DNA of 64,000 nucleotides. It comes from Nicotiana tabacum (Eukaryota > Streptophyta > Magnoliopsida > Solanales > Solanaceae). A model generated the notes under the pieces. That model worked only from the letters and a program-made list of their open reading frames with translations. It was not told the DNA's origin and made no database searches. Position numbers and translations under genes: made by a program. The stretch lies in NCBI RefSeq assembly GCF_000715075.1, contig NC_134101.1:25722822-25786821 (forward strand). Direction: 5' to 3'. Positions 35,410-46,866 of the stretch are shown here, piece after piece. Within the stretch, counting starts at the first letter, position 1. Every line of letters begins with the position of its first letter.

Positions 35410-35712
35410 TTCTCACTTTCAACAACAAAAGAGTTCAATTAATGGAAAACAAAAATAAAACAGTAAACAATATTGTAATTAATGATAAATAGTACGTTTA
35501 ATAAATAAAAATCAAAGTTTTTATATATTATTTCACAGAAAACGATGAAGTTTTTATGTTCTTCAAATTATTTCTGAATTTTAATACTCCGATGAAGTTT
35601 TTATATCATCAAATCAGAAATAGAAAATTTTAGAAGGAGTAGAAAACCACACAGGTTTTAATCTCCAAAAACAGAATACATATTACAATTTAAAAATTAA
35701 TTTCCTTAAGAT

Positions 35713-36391
35713 TGTTAGACAATCTGTATTACTATAATAAATAATAAAACAGTAAATTTTCTGAAATAGAAGAAGCAACAGAAAATTAGCAGCAACAGAA
35801 TGTCGAAATAATGAAGCTGAATCTGAAATATAATTTCGGAATAAAATCGAGCCCACTGAATGCACACTATGTCCTTAAGGAAATTATTCCCCTCAGGTAC
35901 CCAAGGTGTTGGAATATTATCCTCCCAAGATAGAACGATTTAACTCACCAGAATGTTGGTACCAAAAACGCCGATGAAACAGCGAACCACTCGAAGGTTG
36001 TAAACCACACTGAAATTTTAATTGTGCAGAAGAAGGAGAAGAAGCTTAGAAAATTTCGTAAGGAAAGATTATGGGATCAAGGCATATTTATAGCCATGTT
36101 CTGGCACTGTTTCTAAAAAGGTTTGCACCCTTTCAGAAAGAGCTGTGGCTGTTGGAACGGGTGGGAACATTTCTCATTTAAAATATTCTGGGGAAAAAGA
36201 TTTAAAATAATCCAGGAAAGAAACAAATCGGATCGCGGGTCCTGGGTTATTCCGGGTTGAATTTTTATTAATTAATTAAATAATTGAAAGAAATTTTGTC
36301 CAAAAAGATTAATCAATCAATCGTTGACCGAAGCCGAAGCCGAGCGAGCGACAACGGCGCGAGACTTACTTTCTTTTCAACCCATTTAACA
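35713..36391 (-). repeat. 5' LTR of copia element 2 (about 679 bp)
   Basis: The two edges form the inverted repeat TGTTA...TAACA. The inner part matches 22498-22797. The outer edge rests only on the terminal repeat, so it is less sure than the inner one. Confidence 0.65.
36084..36092 (-). promoter_or_regulatory. TATA box of the copia element 2 LTR
   Basis: The minus strand reads GGCTATAAATATGCC, placed in the middle of the LTR as expected for the U3/R border. Confidence 0.65.
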
Positions 36392-36855
36392 TCAAAGTAA
36401 GTGCTTTCTCAATATAAATACATTCCATTTTTTTTCCACCACCAATGAGGGACACTTGCTCTTTTCAAAGGAAAAGGGAGCTCACTTTCCCTCCACTTTC
36501 TTCCCTCCATTTCCCATTCAGCAATTGTTTAAACCCAACACTTTTTTGATATTCTAAAATGACAAGTATTTTAGAACAACTCATTTTAGCAAAATTAACA
36601 AGTAAATAGAAAAACAAGAGAATAAACGTGGAGAGAGAGAGAGAGATTAATCTGGTGAAATCAAGATGTAGTATTAAATTGAAACGAAAGAAAAACATTA
36701 TTTTGGTCAGATTTTCCTGAGATACGAGCAAAAACAAAAGTAACATGTAAAATTTGGAGGAGAGAGTAACTGTAACATATCTCAAACCTGCAGGCTGAAC
36801 ACCGAGTGCTTATTGCATAGAAAACATTAGAGGTAAAAATGGTTCGATGTAAATA
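36392..36855. other. Unassigned AT-rich DNA
   Basis: It includes a GA-rich run (GAGAGAGAGAGAG near 36632) and no supported gene; the minus-strand ORF 36465-36785 has no recognisable domain. Confidence 0.4.
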
Positions 36856-37046
36856 CAGGGGTGGAGCTAGTAGCCTGGGTACCGAGTCAATCGGACCTAG
36901 TAACTTTTGCTCAAACAGTATTTTGTGTTAAGAAATTTATTTATATATATATATATATATTAAATTTAGAACTCAGTTATTAGCACTTGAAGTTGTCGTT
37001 CTAAAATTCAGAACTCATAAAGTTAAAATGTTGCCTCTGTCTCTAT
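36856..37046 (+). mobile_element. Possible hAT-type MITE
   Basis: It starts CAGGGGTGGAGCTAG, very like the CAGGGGCGGAGC ends of plant hAT MITEs, and the far end reads CCTCTGTCTCTATG, a poor, decayed inverted copy. A (TA)n run sits inside. No clear 8-bp duplication was found, so this is tentative. Confidence 0.35.
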
Positions 37047-37720
37047 GTTAATACCGGATGCAAATAAGTTCTTACTAATATTAAATTATTAGAATATCGA
37101 TGCATTGTATCAGTGATTGATTGGGTTATGAAAGAAGAAACATAATTTTAGATGGCAGAATAGCTTAAATGGCACTTATACTTGTGCCACTTTGTCATGC
37201 CAGTCCCCAAACGTATCATTTTGCCAATTGAACGCTTACACTCATTCAAATCGTGTATAATAAGCGTTTATGACAGGAGGCTACCAATGCGTGTAATACA
37301 ATCTCCTACACATAGGACGCCACATCCTTACTAGTGCCACATAGGAAAATAAACTATTGAAAAATAGGACTGGCCACCCAAACCTAATATTTCCTGTCAT
37401 TTTATACTTTATGGATTATTCCACGTCATTGTTTATTTTCTCATAAAGTATTTTTTTTTAAAAACTGAAGAAAAATCCAAAATGCCTCAATAAACAACCC
37501 CATAACCACCATTACAACCTCTTTCTTTATCTGACCACCGTGAACCATTCCCTAACCACCAGAAAAGATCGTCCTTTCAAAATCCCACCAAACAACAGAA
37601 GATTTCCTAAGGGAGGCAATAACACCGAAGCGCGCAAGCGCACACAAGTGCGGTAAATCTTCTACAAAAAGCAAAACTCCAGATATGCAAGAACACTAAG
37701 CCAAAAATAGAAGTCGCTGG
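37047..37720. other. Unassigned DNA left of element B
   Basis: No gene is supported. It ends with GCTGG, the expected target-duplication half for element B. Confidence 0.4.
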
Positions 37721-38377
37721 TGTTTAACCAAAAAATAGGATCTTTGGTCAAAGCCTATATTTAGAAGAAATCGGGCTACTGATAACCAAATAATGCCTTA
37801 CTTCCTCAACAATCCGCTTGAAAAGAAATAAAAATAGCAATGTGAATTAGTAAAAAATAGATAAGGAATGGAATGATAATCTATCCCTCAAATTACGTAG
37901 AAGGCTTTTTAGAAGCAAGAAAATGTAAGTATATTTCAATAGTGCTCGGAACTTGTCCTTACAAGTGAGATTCTATATCCTTATATAGGAGTATCCAATT
38001 ATAACGTTTTTCCCTATTTATGACGAATTCATTATGAGCATTAATGGTATTAATTGATCGTTATGGTTTATAATCATAACTGACATATTCGTAACTATAA
38101 AGGCCTTGTAACGACTCTGATTCCCTTTCCTTATTTACTGTTGGTTCATGAATCTTCCTTCTTTTTGGTCTTGATTCATTCCGCTCGTGCCTCTTCAATA
38201 GCTGTTTAGGCTTGGTCATTTGTTATTTACTGTCTCGTGGGTGTTTACTCCGCATCTTCCTTGCTCCATTAATTTTATTAATGGAATACGCCAATTGTCA
38301 CTTCACCATTGTTCCACGTATCATGCTTTGTCAGCTCAGTAAGGTTCCATGCGTGACACCTTTTTTCCACCAATACA
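37721..38377 (-). repeat. 3' LTR of element B (657 bp)
   Basis: The left edge TGTTTAACC and the right edge CCAATACA match the LTR edges of element A, and the polypurine tract follows at 38378. The two families' LTRs are alignable but clearly diverged. A TATA box (TATATAAGG on the minus strand) lies at 37979-37987. Confidence 0.88.
37980..37987 (-). promoter_or_regulatory. TATA box in the element B LTR
   Basis: TATATAAG on the minus strand, at the same relative place and with the same following sequence as in element A. Confidence 0.55.
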
Positions 38378-38394
38378 GATAGTTTCCCCACTTT
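38378..38394 (-). other. 3' polypurine tract of element B
   Basis: The minus strand reads AAAGTGGGGAAACTATC directly before the LTR start TGTATTGG. Confidence 0.8.
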
Positions 38395-38540
38395 CTGAAT
38401 ATTCTTCAATTAAATATTCGGGAAGTGGTAAATATTTATGGAGGAAATTCTTTGCCGCCGCTTTTCGAGTATCATTGCGTTTTCTTCGTATGTCACCTCT
38501 ATTCAATGCATATGTCACATGGCTCTTGACTATTGGAGAG

Positions 38541-41196
38541 GTGGTAGTCATCGACGAGCTCGCTCTTTCTATTGTCACTACTAGAAGTAGGAGAGGTGGT
38601 AGACTTCGTAGTTTAGGCTCGTTGTCTAACCATGGTTCCTCTTCTCATGTCAATGCTGCTAAATCTTCCTCTTCTAAACCTAGGGCTCTTTTAATCCCTA
38701 TATCTTCCTCTAGGAATAGAGACTCGAGTGAACCAGTTCATGAACCAACGGTTGCAAAGATTGTTCCCTAGGAATTTTCTTTTTCATCCGATCGTGAATC
38801 CATGAGAAATCAAGTTTCATCCATAGCTTCCCTTAATCCTGTCGACCTTTATCCTACCTTGATTACCACTGGTCTTATTTCCCTGGTTTAAAGAGAATAT
38901 AATTGGAAACCAGATTTTTCAGTCTTAGTTCCCGGTCCCAACCAGAGAATAACTTTATACCAAGCTGGTTATTCTTTCATTTACACTTACCCCTTTACTT
39001 TAGGGTTTAAACCACCTATAGATCCAGTAATCATAGAATTCTTCGGTTACTTCAATGTGTGTCTTGGATAAATTTGGCCCCATTGTTTGTAGGGCTGTTG
39101 CATGCCTTCGTTATTTATTAGATATGGCTTCTATGCCTCTTACTTTCCGGCACTTGCTTCATCTTTACTCCCCTAAACTATTTCGTGAAGGAGTTTTTTC
39201 CCTTTTGGCTAGAAGTAAGAGGGTATTGGTTAGCCCTGAAGATGATAGAGACCGTGGCTGGTATGCCCATTTTGTTGCTGCTTCCACTAGTGCTCTAGTG
39301 GGTGAAGAAAACATGGCTTTTCCAGAAAAATGAAATTTTGCACGTAAGTTTTTCCCCCTTGTTTGTTTTTATTTTTTTTACAGAAACTCATCTGATCATG
39401 TGCCTACTTTTTCAGCAACCATGGAAGTTTTTGAGAAAATTCCTAACTTCCGTGATTAGGTAGATAAGTTGCTAACTGTTGCTCCTATGGAGAAAAGATC
39501 TTGAAAATACGTTTCACAGAGATTTGGTTGGAAAGTGAAGACACACGGTACTTTTTCCGCTTATTATCTTTCCTTTCCTTTCCCTTATTGATTCAAGAGT
39601 TTCTTATCTTGCCTTTTTTATTTGCTAGGATTTCCTATTCGTGGTATTAGTCCCGCATCTATTTCATCCACAAGGCTTTCTGTGACTCTTGCTCAGGAAA
39701 GAATTTTGAGCTCTTCTTCAAAAAGAAAGATTGATGGAGCCCGTGGCTCTGATGGTGAAGAAGACATTGAAGAAGGATCTTTGGAGCGAAGGTCACGTGC
39801 CCGTAGACGCGTGATTTCTGATGATGAAAATACTTCTTCTCACGAACCTCTACCAAGTTCAATTCCCTTCAGTCTCACGGATGAGCCAGTAAATGCCCCG
39901 TTGGTGATCTCTGATGAAGAAGTTAATGATACCTCCCTAAGATTCTGTTGAAATATTGTTTGCTCGTGGCTTCGAAGGTGATGAAACTTTTGGCCCTGTT
40001 TCTGAGGAATTGCCCTCGCCTCCTTTCCAATATCAGTCCCCGTTAATCCTAACGTGCCCTTACCTAAAGTTACTTTTGATGCTACCCCCGTGGATACTTC
40101 TACCTCATCTGCCATTCCTGTGGCTACTACTTCTCATGTAGAAGTTGAAACTTCCAGTAGCAAGAAGCCAATGAAGAAAGTTATTGTTGAGGTTCCTGAA
40201 GGTGGGAACTTATTGAGGAAATCGGGTCAAGCCGATATGTGGTAGAAACCTTTGTTAGGTCCTGCGAAGAAGTCAAAGTTGGAAAGTCATAGCTCGTTGA
40301 CCTTGATGAATGATATTGTTCATTCTTCTTTGAAGGTACGAATTTAATTATATTTCCTTTTCTCTTCTTTTTGTCTATCCATAACTCCTTCTCTTTCTTT
40401 GCAGATCAACTTGATCGGTACGGAACTCATGAAAAGGGTTGTTCATGCGGATCAACATGTTATTGATTACCGCATCAAGGCTGATAATTGGAAATGACAA
40501 TTTGAGGGTCTTCAATTGGAGAAAGAAGCTTTGGCAGAAGAGAAGAATGCTTTAGAGCAACAAATAAAAATGATTGCCGTTGAATTAGCGATTGAGAAAG
40601 CTTCTTATAGTCAAGTTGGTAAGGATAGGGATATCCTTGAGTCCTCCTTTGCTGATCAACTTTCTAAGACAACTGAAGAAATAAAGAGTTTGAAAGAACT
40701 TCTTAATCAAAAAGAGGTTTACGCGGGAGAGCTGGTTCAAACTCTTACTCAAACTCAGGAAGATCTCCGCGCCTCTACTGATAAGATTCGGTTCTTAGAA
40801 AGATCACTTGCCCCTATGAAGACAGACTATGATTCCTCTAAAGCAGAGAAAGAAGAATTGAGAGCCGAGATTAACCAGTGGGAGAAGGATTATGAGATTC
40901 TCGAGGATAAGCTGACACTAGATGTGAGTTGGGATTTTTTTAATACACGCCTCGAGACTCTAGTTGAGGCCAACCAGGAGAGTTTTGACCTTAGTGCTGA
41001 AATTGCCAAAGCTAAAGAAGCAATTGAGAAAACTCAGCAACGTCAAAGCTTTTCCTCACCTGAAGTTGAAGATCTCGGAGGTAATGGACTCGTTCCTGGT
41101 GAAGCTGATGTTCAAGCCTCCTCTTCTCAAATTAATCCCTCTTCTCCCGTTAATGATGTTCCCGTGGATAATGCCCCCTTAGATGATGCTCCTTAG
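38541..41196 (+). pseudogene. Antisense intron-bearing gene carried by Tat element B
   Basis: Second copy of the gene at 658-3326, with the same four-exon plan: exon 1 to 39343, then 39416-39547, 39629-40335 and 40405-41196; introns of 72, 81 and 69 bp, all GT-AG. Splicing phases 1, 1 and 0 keep one frame (HG/FPIRGISPASISSTR across intron 2). Motifs: TRSRRGGRLRSLGS head; VACLRYLLDMAS and HLLHLYSPKLFREGV in the gypsy-type-like domain; RSRARRRVISDDE; a coiled coil of about 200 residues in exon 4. The start codon of copy A is not kept. Stops: TAG 38769-38771, TGA 39331-39333 (shared with copy A), TAG near 40243 and TGA near 40496. No function is known. Confidence 0.75.
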
Positions 41197-41820
41197 TTTT
41201 TTCTATTTTTTATTTGGCTGTATTGTTCGCAACTTTTTGGTGGAAATTTCTGGGAAAGGTTGTTTTATTTTTTGGTTACCCCTATCTTGTTTTGGGGTTA
41301 CCCCTATCTTGTTTTGGGGTTTTAATGATAAACTAATACCTTTGTTTCCCCAAGGTTTAATATATGATTCGGTTATTTTTACCGTTTATTTTGCTCTTTG
41401 ATATTTGAGCTTTTTCTTTGCACTTAAAAATGCTTAAACAGTCTGTGACTTTAATAAACACGGATATTCATAAAAGAGGGCCATTTTATATTAACGACAC
41501 TGATGAAGATGACGTATCATCTTCATATTGGTGTAAATATATGAAAGATGAAGTAAACATGAAAAAGAAATAATTTGAGGAAGTTTTATGCTTTGAACTT
41601 TCAAATTTCGTACATCCTTTTTCATTTATGCATATAACACTTTGTACAACATTTATGCATACAACAATTTCATAACTGCTTTCTTTGTAACAGATTTTTG
41701 AAATTAAAATCGGGTCTATTATCCCATGATTAATTTTTGGCCTAAAACTCGTAACTCATGTCCCTTTTGCAAGCTTATGCCTTTCCAAGTTTTCTTCAAA
41801 GTTTCAGGCTTCTATATGTG
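41197..41820. other. Non-coding spacer of element B
   Basis: It parallels 3327-4014 of element A. It also has a 24-bp tandem duplication of a CCCCTATCTTGTTTTGGGGT-type word near 41279-41320. No supported ORF. Confidence 0.6.
41503..41526. other. Palindrome with perfect 10-bp arms
   Basis: ATGAAGATGA at 41503-41512 and TCATCTTCAT at 41517-41526 are exact reverse complements around CGTA. It is the counterpart of 3623-3646 in element A. Confidence 0.8.
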
Positions 41821-41834
41821 TAGTCCCCCCAATG
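41821..41834 (-). other. Internal polypurine-like motif of element B
   Basis: The minus strand reads CATTGGGGGGACTA, at the same place between pol and the antisense gene as 4087-4103 in element A. Confidence 0.5.
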
Positions 41835-42142
41835 TTGGAGCTTTGAAGTATGAAATCTCGAACACTGGATTACTCCTTGCTTGTGGTCCATTTCCTGAAA
41901 AGGAAAATACAAACGGGACTCAGAGACATATGTTTAGATGATGACTGCATAACCCCTTTCTCCATCAGATAGGTTGTAACCTAGACCGGGAATTTATTTA
42001 GTATTCCGCATGACTTTCGGGTCTAATATCATCATTTGGCACGGGCTAGCTTTTTGCCTATCATCTAAAATTATTAGTATAATTCAAAAGAACAAAATAA
42101 ATTTGTAATTAAGTGATACCTGTCCGTGGGTACTTTCTTCAT

Positions 42143-43330
42143 CTAAAAGTAATCCTTCTTTAGATGAACAAAATTGCAAGTTGATGGTAGTATCTTGCCA
42201 TCCATGGTTTCCAACTCATATGTTCCCTTTCCAGTGATGTCTCGAATCCAATAGGGGCCTTCCTAATTCTGACTCAATTTTCCTGCATTAGCTGCTTTTG
42301 TTGATTGAAACACCTTTTTGAGAATGAAGTCCCCAATCTTGAAGTATCTCAGATTAGCTTTCCTGTTGTAGTATCGCTCAATCATTTGTTTTTGAGCTAT
42401 CATTCTTATTAGTGCCGCTTCTCTCCTTTCTTCTAGTAAATCCAAATTCATTCGCATCTCTTCCTCATTTGATTCCTCGGTTGCTTGTGTATACCTTGTA
42501 CTTGGTTCACCTATCTCAACTGGAATTAAGGCTTCAGCACCATAGACAAGTAAAAATGGAGTCTCTCCTATGCTTATTTTTGTTGTCGTTCGATAAGCCC
42601 ATAAAACTCCTAGTAGCACTTCGGGCCATTTGCCTTTTGACTCTTCTAATCTCTTCTTTAAATTATTAATAATAACTTTGTTTGTTGACTCAGCTTGCCC
42701 ATTGGCCATAGGGTGGTAAGGTGAGGACGTTATCTGTTTAGTCTGCGAACTCTGAAAAAATTCTGTGATTTTCATGCCTATGAATTGTGGGCCATTATCA
42801 CACACGATTTCTTTCGGAACTCCGAACCGGCAGATACTGTTTCGCCAAATAAAGTACATGACTTCTTTTTCTCGCACCTGTTTAAAAGCTCCTACCTCTA
42901 CCCATTTTGAAAAATAATCTGTCAATACTAATAAAAACTGTACCTTTCCTTTATCTTGAGGTAAAGGACCTATGATAGCCATCCCCCACTTCATGAAAGG
43001 TCATGACAAAATAATTGGATATAACAACTCCGTTGGGCGATGCATATTGTTGCCATATCGTTGGCATTTATCACATTTGGACACAAAACGTTCTGTATCT
43101 TCTTCCATTATTGGCCAATAGTATCCTGCTCTTATTAGAGTTTTCACCAATGATCTTCCTCCAGCATGATTTCCACAATGTCCCCCATGTACTTCTCTCA
43201 TCACATATTCCGTTTGAAAATGTCCGAGACATATTGCTAAAGGTCCTCCAAACATCTTTCGGTATAGATTTCCACGACTCAGATAGTACCGGGCATTTTT
43301 CCTGTCTTCAGGTAAAATTCCGTACTGCAA
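42143..43330 (-). pseudogene. Integrase region of element B
   Basis: Zinc-binding HGGHCGNHAGG...CDKCQRY, then core motifs LTDYFSKWVEV (first Asp kept), VCDNGPQFIG (second Asp) and NGQAESTNK (Glu), then ERYYNRKANLRYFKIGDF and a C-terminal tail ending in KKDYF at the stop 42143-42145. The open stretch 42263-42994 covers most of the core. It is better preserved than in element A, but a break near 42998 and others separate it from the zinc-binding part. Confidence 0.9.
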
Positions 43331-43473
43331 AAAGTTAACAAATTCTTTTCTCCAATCTCAAGTCAAATTGTTAAAATTTACCTCATTTTTATCTTGGTCA
43401 AGTGCCAAATGAAACAAATGTATTACTATAGCATTTTCTTCATTTATTATTTTCGCAACAGACGCGAGGTTAG

Positions 43474-43815
43474 CTAATGCATCTGCTTCTGCATTTTCCT
43501 CCCTGGTATTTGCACGATTTTCCATGACTGAAATTGTCTGATCAATTCCCGTGCCTTTTCCAAGTATTGTTGCATTCGTGCCTCTCTTGCTATGTAAGTC
43601 CCCTGCATCTGGTTAACTACTAGTTGTGAATCACTTTTGATTATAATTTTCTCTATACTAAGTTCTCGTGCTAGTTCCAAACCTGCAATCACAACCTCAT
43701 ACTCAGCTTTATTGTTAGTAATGTGATAGCATTTTATTGCGTGTCTTATGATTTCCCCCGAAGGTGGGATTAAAACAATACCTAAACCCGCTCCTTTAAC
43801 ATTCAAGGAGACATC
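43474..43815 (-). pseudogene. Archaeal-type RNase H of element B
   Basis: GAGLGIVLIPPSG, then ITNNKAEYEVVIAGLELARE (catalytic Glu kept) and KSDSQLVVNQMQGTY. A one-base loss near 43503, compared with element A, shifts the end (IPGRKMQKQMH where element A has IPREENAEADAL). Confidence 0.82.
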
Positions 43816-43929
43816 GGTAAATAAGATCCAAGTCCCCGGATTAGATCCGTAAATACCTATAGTTCTTTTTCTGCTTCAGGAACTATATTTATGCTGAAAT
43901 CTGCCACAAAATCTGTTAAAACTTATGAT

Positions 43930-44248
43930 TTTATTGCAGTTCTAGGATGGTATATGATATCATATTCACTGAGTTGTATCGCCCATTTAGCTAACCTACC
44001 AGATATTCTTGTTTATGCAATATATTCCTTAGAGGAAAAGCAGTTACTACAGAGATAGGATGATATTGAAAATAAGGTCTCAACTTTCTAGATGCCATAA
44101 TTAATGCTAAAGCAAGTTTTTCCAAGTGAGGATATCGTGTTTCAGCATACAACAAAGATTTGCTAACATAATAAATTAGAGATTGTTTACCTCTATCTTC
44201 TCGAACCAATATCGCACTTACTGCCATTTCTGATACGGCAAGAATAAA
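43930..44248 (-). pseudogene. Ty3-type RNase H of element B, cut by the LARD array
   Basis: VSEMAVSAILVRED, YYVSKSLLYAETRYPHLEKLA and ASRKLRPYFQYHPISV. The LARD array enters just before the first beta strand; RT and the connection resume at 60959. Joined over the insertion and one ATAAA copy, the sequence matches element A, showing a clean insertion. Confidence 0.85.
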
Positions 44249-45391
44249 TGTAACGACTCGGCCGGTCATTTTGAGCTCTAGCGCATCGTTTGACGGTATG
44301 AGGCCTTGAGTAGTTTTACTTCAGGAATTATGACTTGCATGTATGGTCGAAATTGAATTTCGGGAAGTTCGGAGTTAGTTTGGGAAGAAAATTCTAATTT
44401 CGTAAGCTTTAAGTTGGAAGAATTGACTAAGGTTTGATTTTTGAGTAAACGACCTCGGAATCGGGATTGGAAGGTTCTAACAGGTTCATATGATGATTTT
44501 GGACTTGGACGTATGTCCGGATCGGGTTTCGGATGACCCGGGAGTATTTCGGCGCCTATTATGGAAGGCTGGCATTTTGGAAGAATTTCATAAATTTGGG
44601 TTGAAGTGCATTTCAATGTTATTGATGTCCGTTTGGGATTTTGAGTCTGAGAATAGCTCCGTATGGTGATTCTGGTATTGGGAGCGCATCCGGATGTGGA
44701 TTTGGAGGTCTATAGGTCATTTCGGGGTCATTTGGCGAAAGTTAGAAATTTGAAGGTTTTTGAGAAGTTTGACCGGGAGTGGACTTTTTGATATCAGGGT
44801 AGGATTCCAATTCCGAAAGTGGGAGTAGGTCTGTAATGTCAATTATGACTTGTGTGCAAAATTTGAGGTCAATCAGACGTGATTTGGTAGGTTTCGGCAT
44901 CGATTGTAGAAGTTGAAGTTTAAAAGTTCATTAAGTTTGAATTGGAGGGTGATTCATGTTTTTAGCATTGTACGATGGGATTTAAAGGCTCAACTAAGTT
45001 CGTATGATGTTTTAAGACATGTTGGTATCATTGGTTGAGGTCCCAAGGGCCTCAAGTGGATTCCGGATAGTAAACGGATCGAGTTTGGGTTTGGAAGAAT
45101 GCTGGAGTTGTTGTCATCTGGTGTATCCGCACCTGCAAGGTTTTGGCCGCAGGTACGGAGAAGCAAAAGCGGCCAGGGGTCATAGAAGAGGTAGTTGGGC
45201 TGAAGGTGAAGGCCACAGAAGCGGCATGTCTGTGCGCAGAAGTGGGAGCACAGGTGCGCTACCTTGGGCGCAGAAGGGAGGGATGATGGTTTGAGCTGGA
45301 GCCACATCTGCGATGGAACTTCCACAGATGCGGAGCCGCAGGAGCGGCTAGAAGGCCGCAGAAGCAGAAGGTCATCTGGGCAAAAGGTTTT

Positions 45392-45399
45392 TATAAAAA
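45392..45399 (+). promoter_or_regulatory. TATA box of LTR1
   Basis: TATAAAAA directly after the GC-rich module; the same box is at 51697-51704 (LTR2) and 58880-58887 (LTR3). Confidence 0.6.
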
Positions 45400-46273
45400 C
45401 GGGATTTGGCCCATTTTTCTCCCATGTTTTTCACTTAGTTGGGCGATTTTTGAAGAGCTTCAAGGGGATATTTTCATCATCTATGTCAAGGTAAGTGATT
45501 CCCACCTATTGAAAGTTAAATACTTGGTTTATATTTGGATTTAAGCATGGAAATTTGTAGAAATTTGGAGTTTTGGTAGAAAATCTAGAAATTGGTATTT
45601 TTGATTTTGACCACTAATTTGGGCATGGAATTGAGAATAAATCATATATTTGAGTTCGTAATGCTATGAGTAATGTTTATCTTCAAACAGTTTTGAAATT
45701 CGGGCACGTGAGCCCGAGGGTTGCTTTATCGGCTTTTCAAGCGGAGTTGGGAATTCATCAAAATTGATTTGTTATGAGTATTAGAGTATATTTTTATTGG
45801 TATGCACATTGTTAGACTAGTTTTGGCATCGGTTTGAGGTGTTAGAGGGCTTTGGAGCCGGTTATGGAATTTCGGAGCGAGGTAAGTCTCATGTCTAACT
45901 CTGGGAGGGGGAAACTACCCCTAGGTGTTGTATGTTGATGTGTGCTACTTGTCGTGGGGGCTACGTACGCGCGAGGTGACAACAGCCCGTACGTAGCTAC
46001 ATTCATGTTATTGTCCAAGAAGGCTTAGCTATATCTATACTATTTGAGTAGTCTCTCGCCTATTAAATTCCTCTATTTTACATTACTACTTGAGACTAGA
46101 CTTGCTATTGTAGAGACTTCATGAGTTCATGAGTTCATGATTAGTCACCTAATAATTTTACTCCTCTTACGACACGTTTCCGTGATATATATGTTTCATT
46201 GAAAGGTTTTTGGTAAAGAAATTACAACTCACACGTTTATTCATGAGGGGGGTCATGGACTCGTCAAAGCTCC

Positions 46274-46500
46274 TTATTCTAATGGGATCAAGCCAATCGC
46301 CTCGGCAGGATTATGTACTTCTTACTCTAATGGGATCAAGTCATTCGCCTCAGCAGGATTATGTACTTCTTATTCTAATGGGATCGGGTCGTTCGCCTCG
46401 GCAAGATTATGTACCTCTTATTCTAATGGGATTGGGCCATTCGCCTCGGCAGGATTTATGTACCACACTCTCATGGGAGCGGGTTGTTCGCCTCGGCAGT
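46274..46500 (+). repeat. 48-bp minisatellite in LTR1
   Basis: About four units start with TTATTCTAATGGGAT and carry TTCGCCTCGGCAGGATT. ORFs through it read ILMGSG...RSPRQDYV repeats and are not genes. Confidence 0.85.
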
Positions 46501-46676
46501 TTAATAGATACATCTATGGTTCATGTTGTTCGATCCTCGGCAGTGCACAATTTATTATTTATGTTCGATCGGGTCGTTCACCTCGGCATTTCTATAAAAA
46601 TATCCTCATAGAATCGTGTGTAATATTTGGCAAGAAACCAGAGTAGCTGTGAGTCTTTCCCTGATTCGAATTATAA

Positions 46677-46822
<146 letters not shown>

Positions 46823-46866
46823 GCTAATTAGGAGCTTAAGTTTATTGTAAGGAGGATAATTGTACC

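Larger units (their letters stand above)
31099..36391 (-). mobile_element. Ty1/copia retrotransposon, element 2 (3' LTR displaced or lost)
   Basis: On the minus strand: 5' LTR 36391-35713, leader, polyprotein 35409-31482, then about 380 bp of 3' untranslated DNA that ends exactly at element E. Copia domain order is clear. No TGGTATCAG-type primer site is visible next to the LTR edge, which is unusual. Confidence 0.82.

Noticed and set aside
22498..36391. A single copia element with a proven target duplication around element E
   Set aside because: The outer flanks CTTTC and TCAAA differ, so I keep the two copia LTR pieces as separate features.
36465..36785. Minus-strand ORF of 106 codons
   Set aside because: Low-complexity, Phe/Leu-rich reading in AT-rich DNA with no family resemblance.
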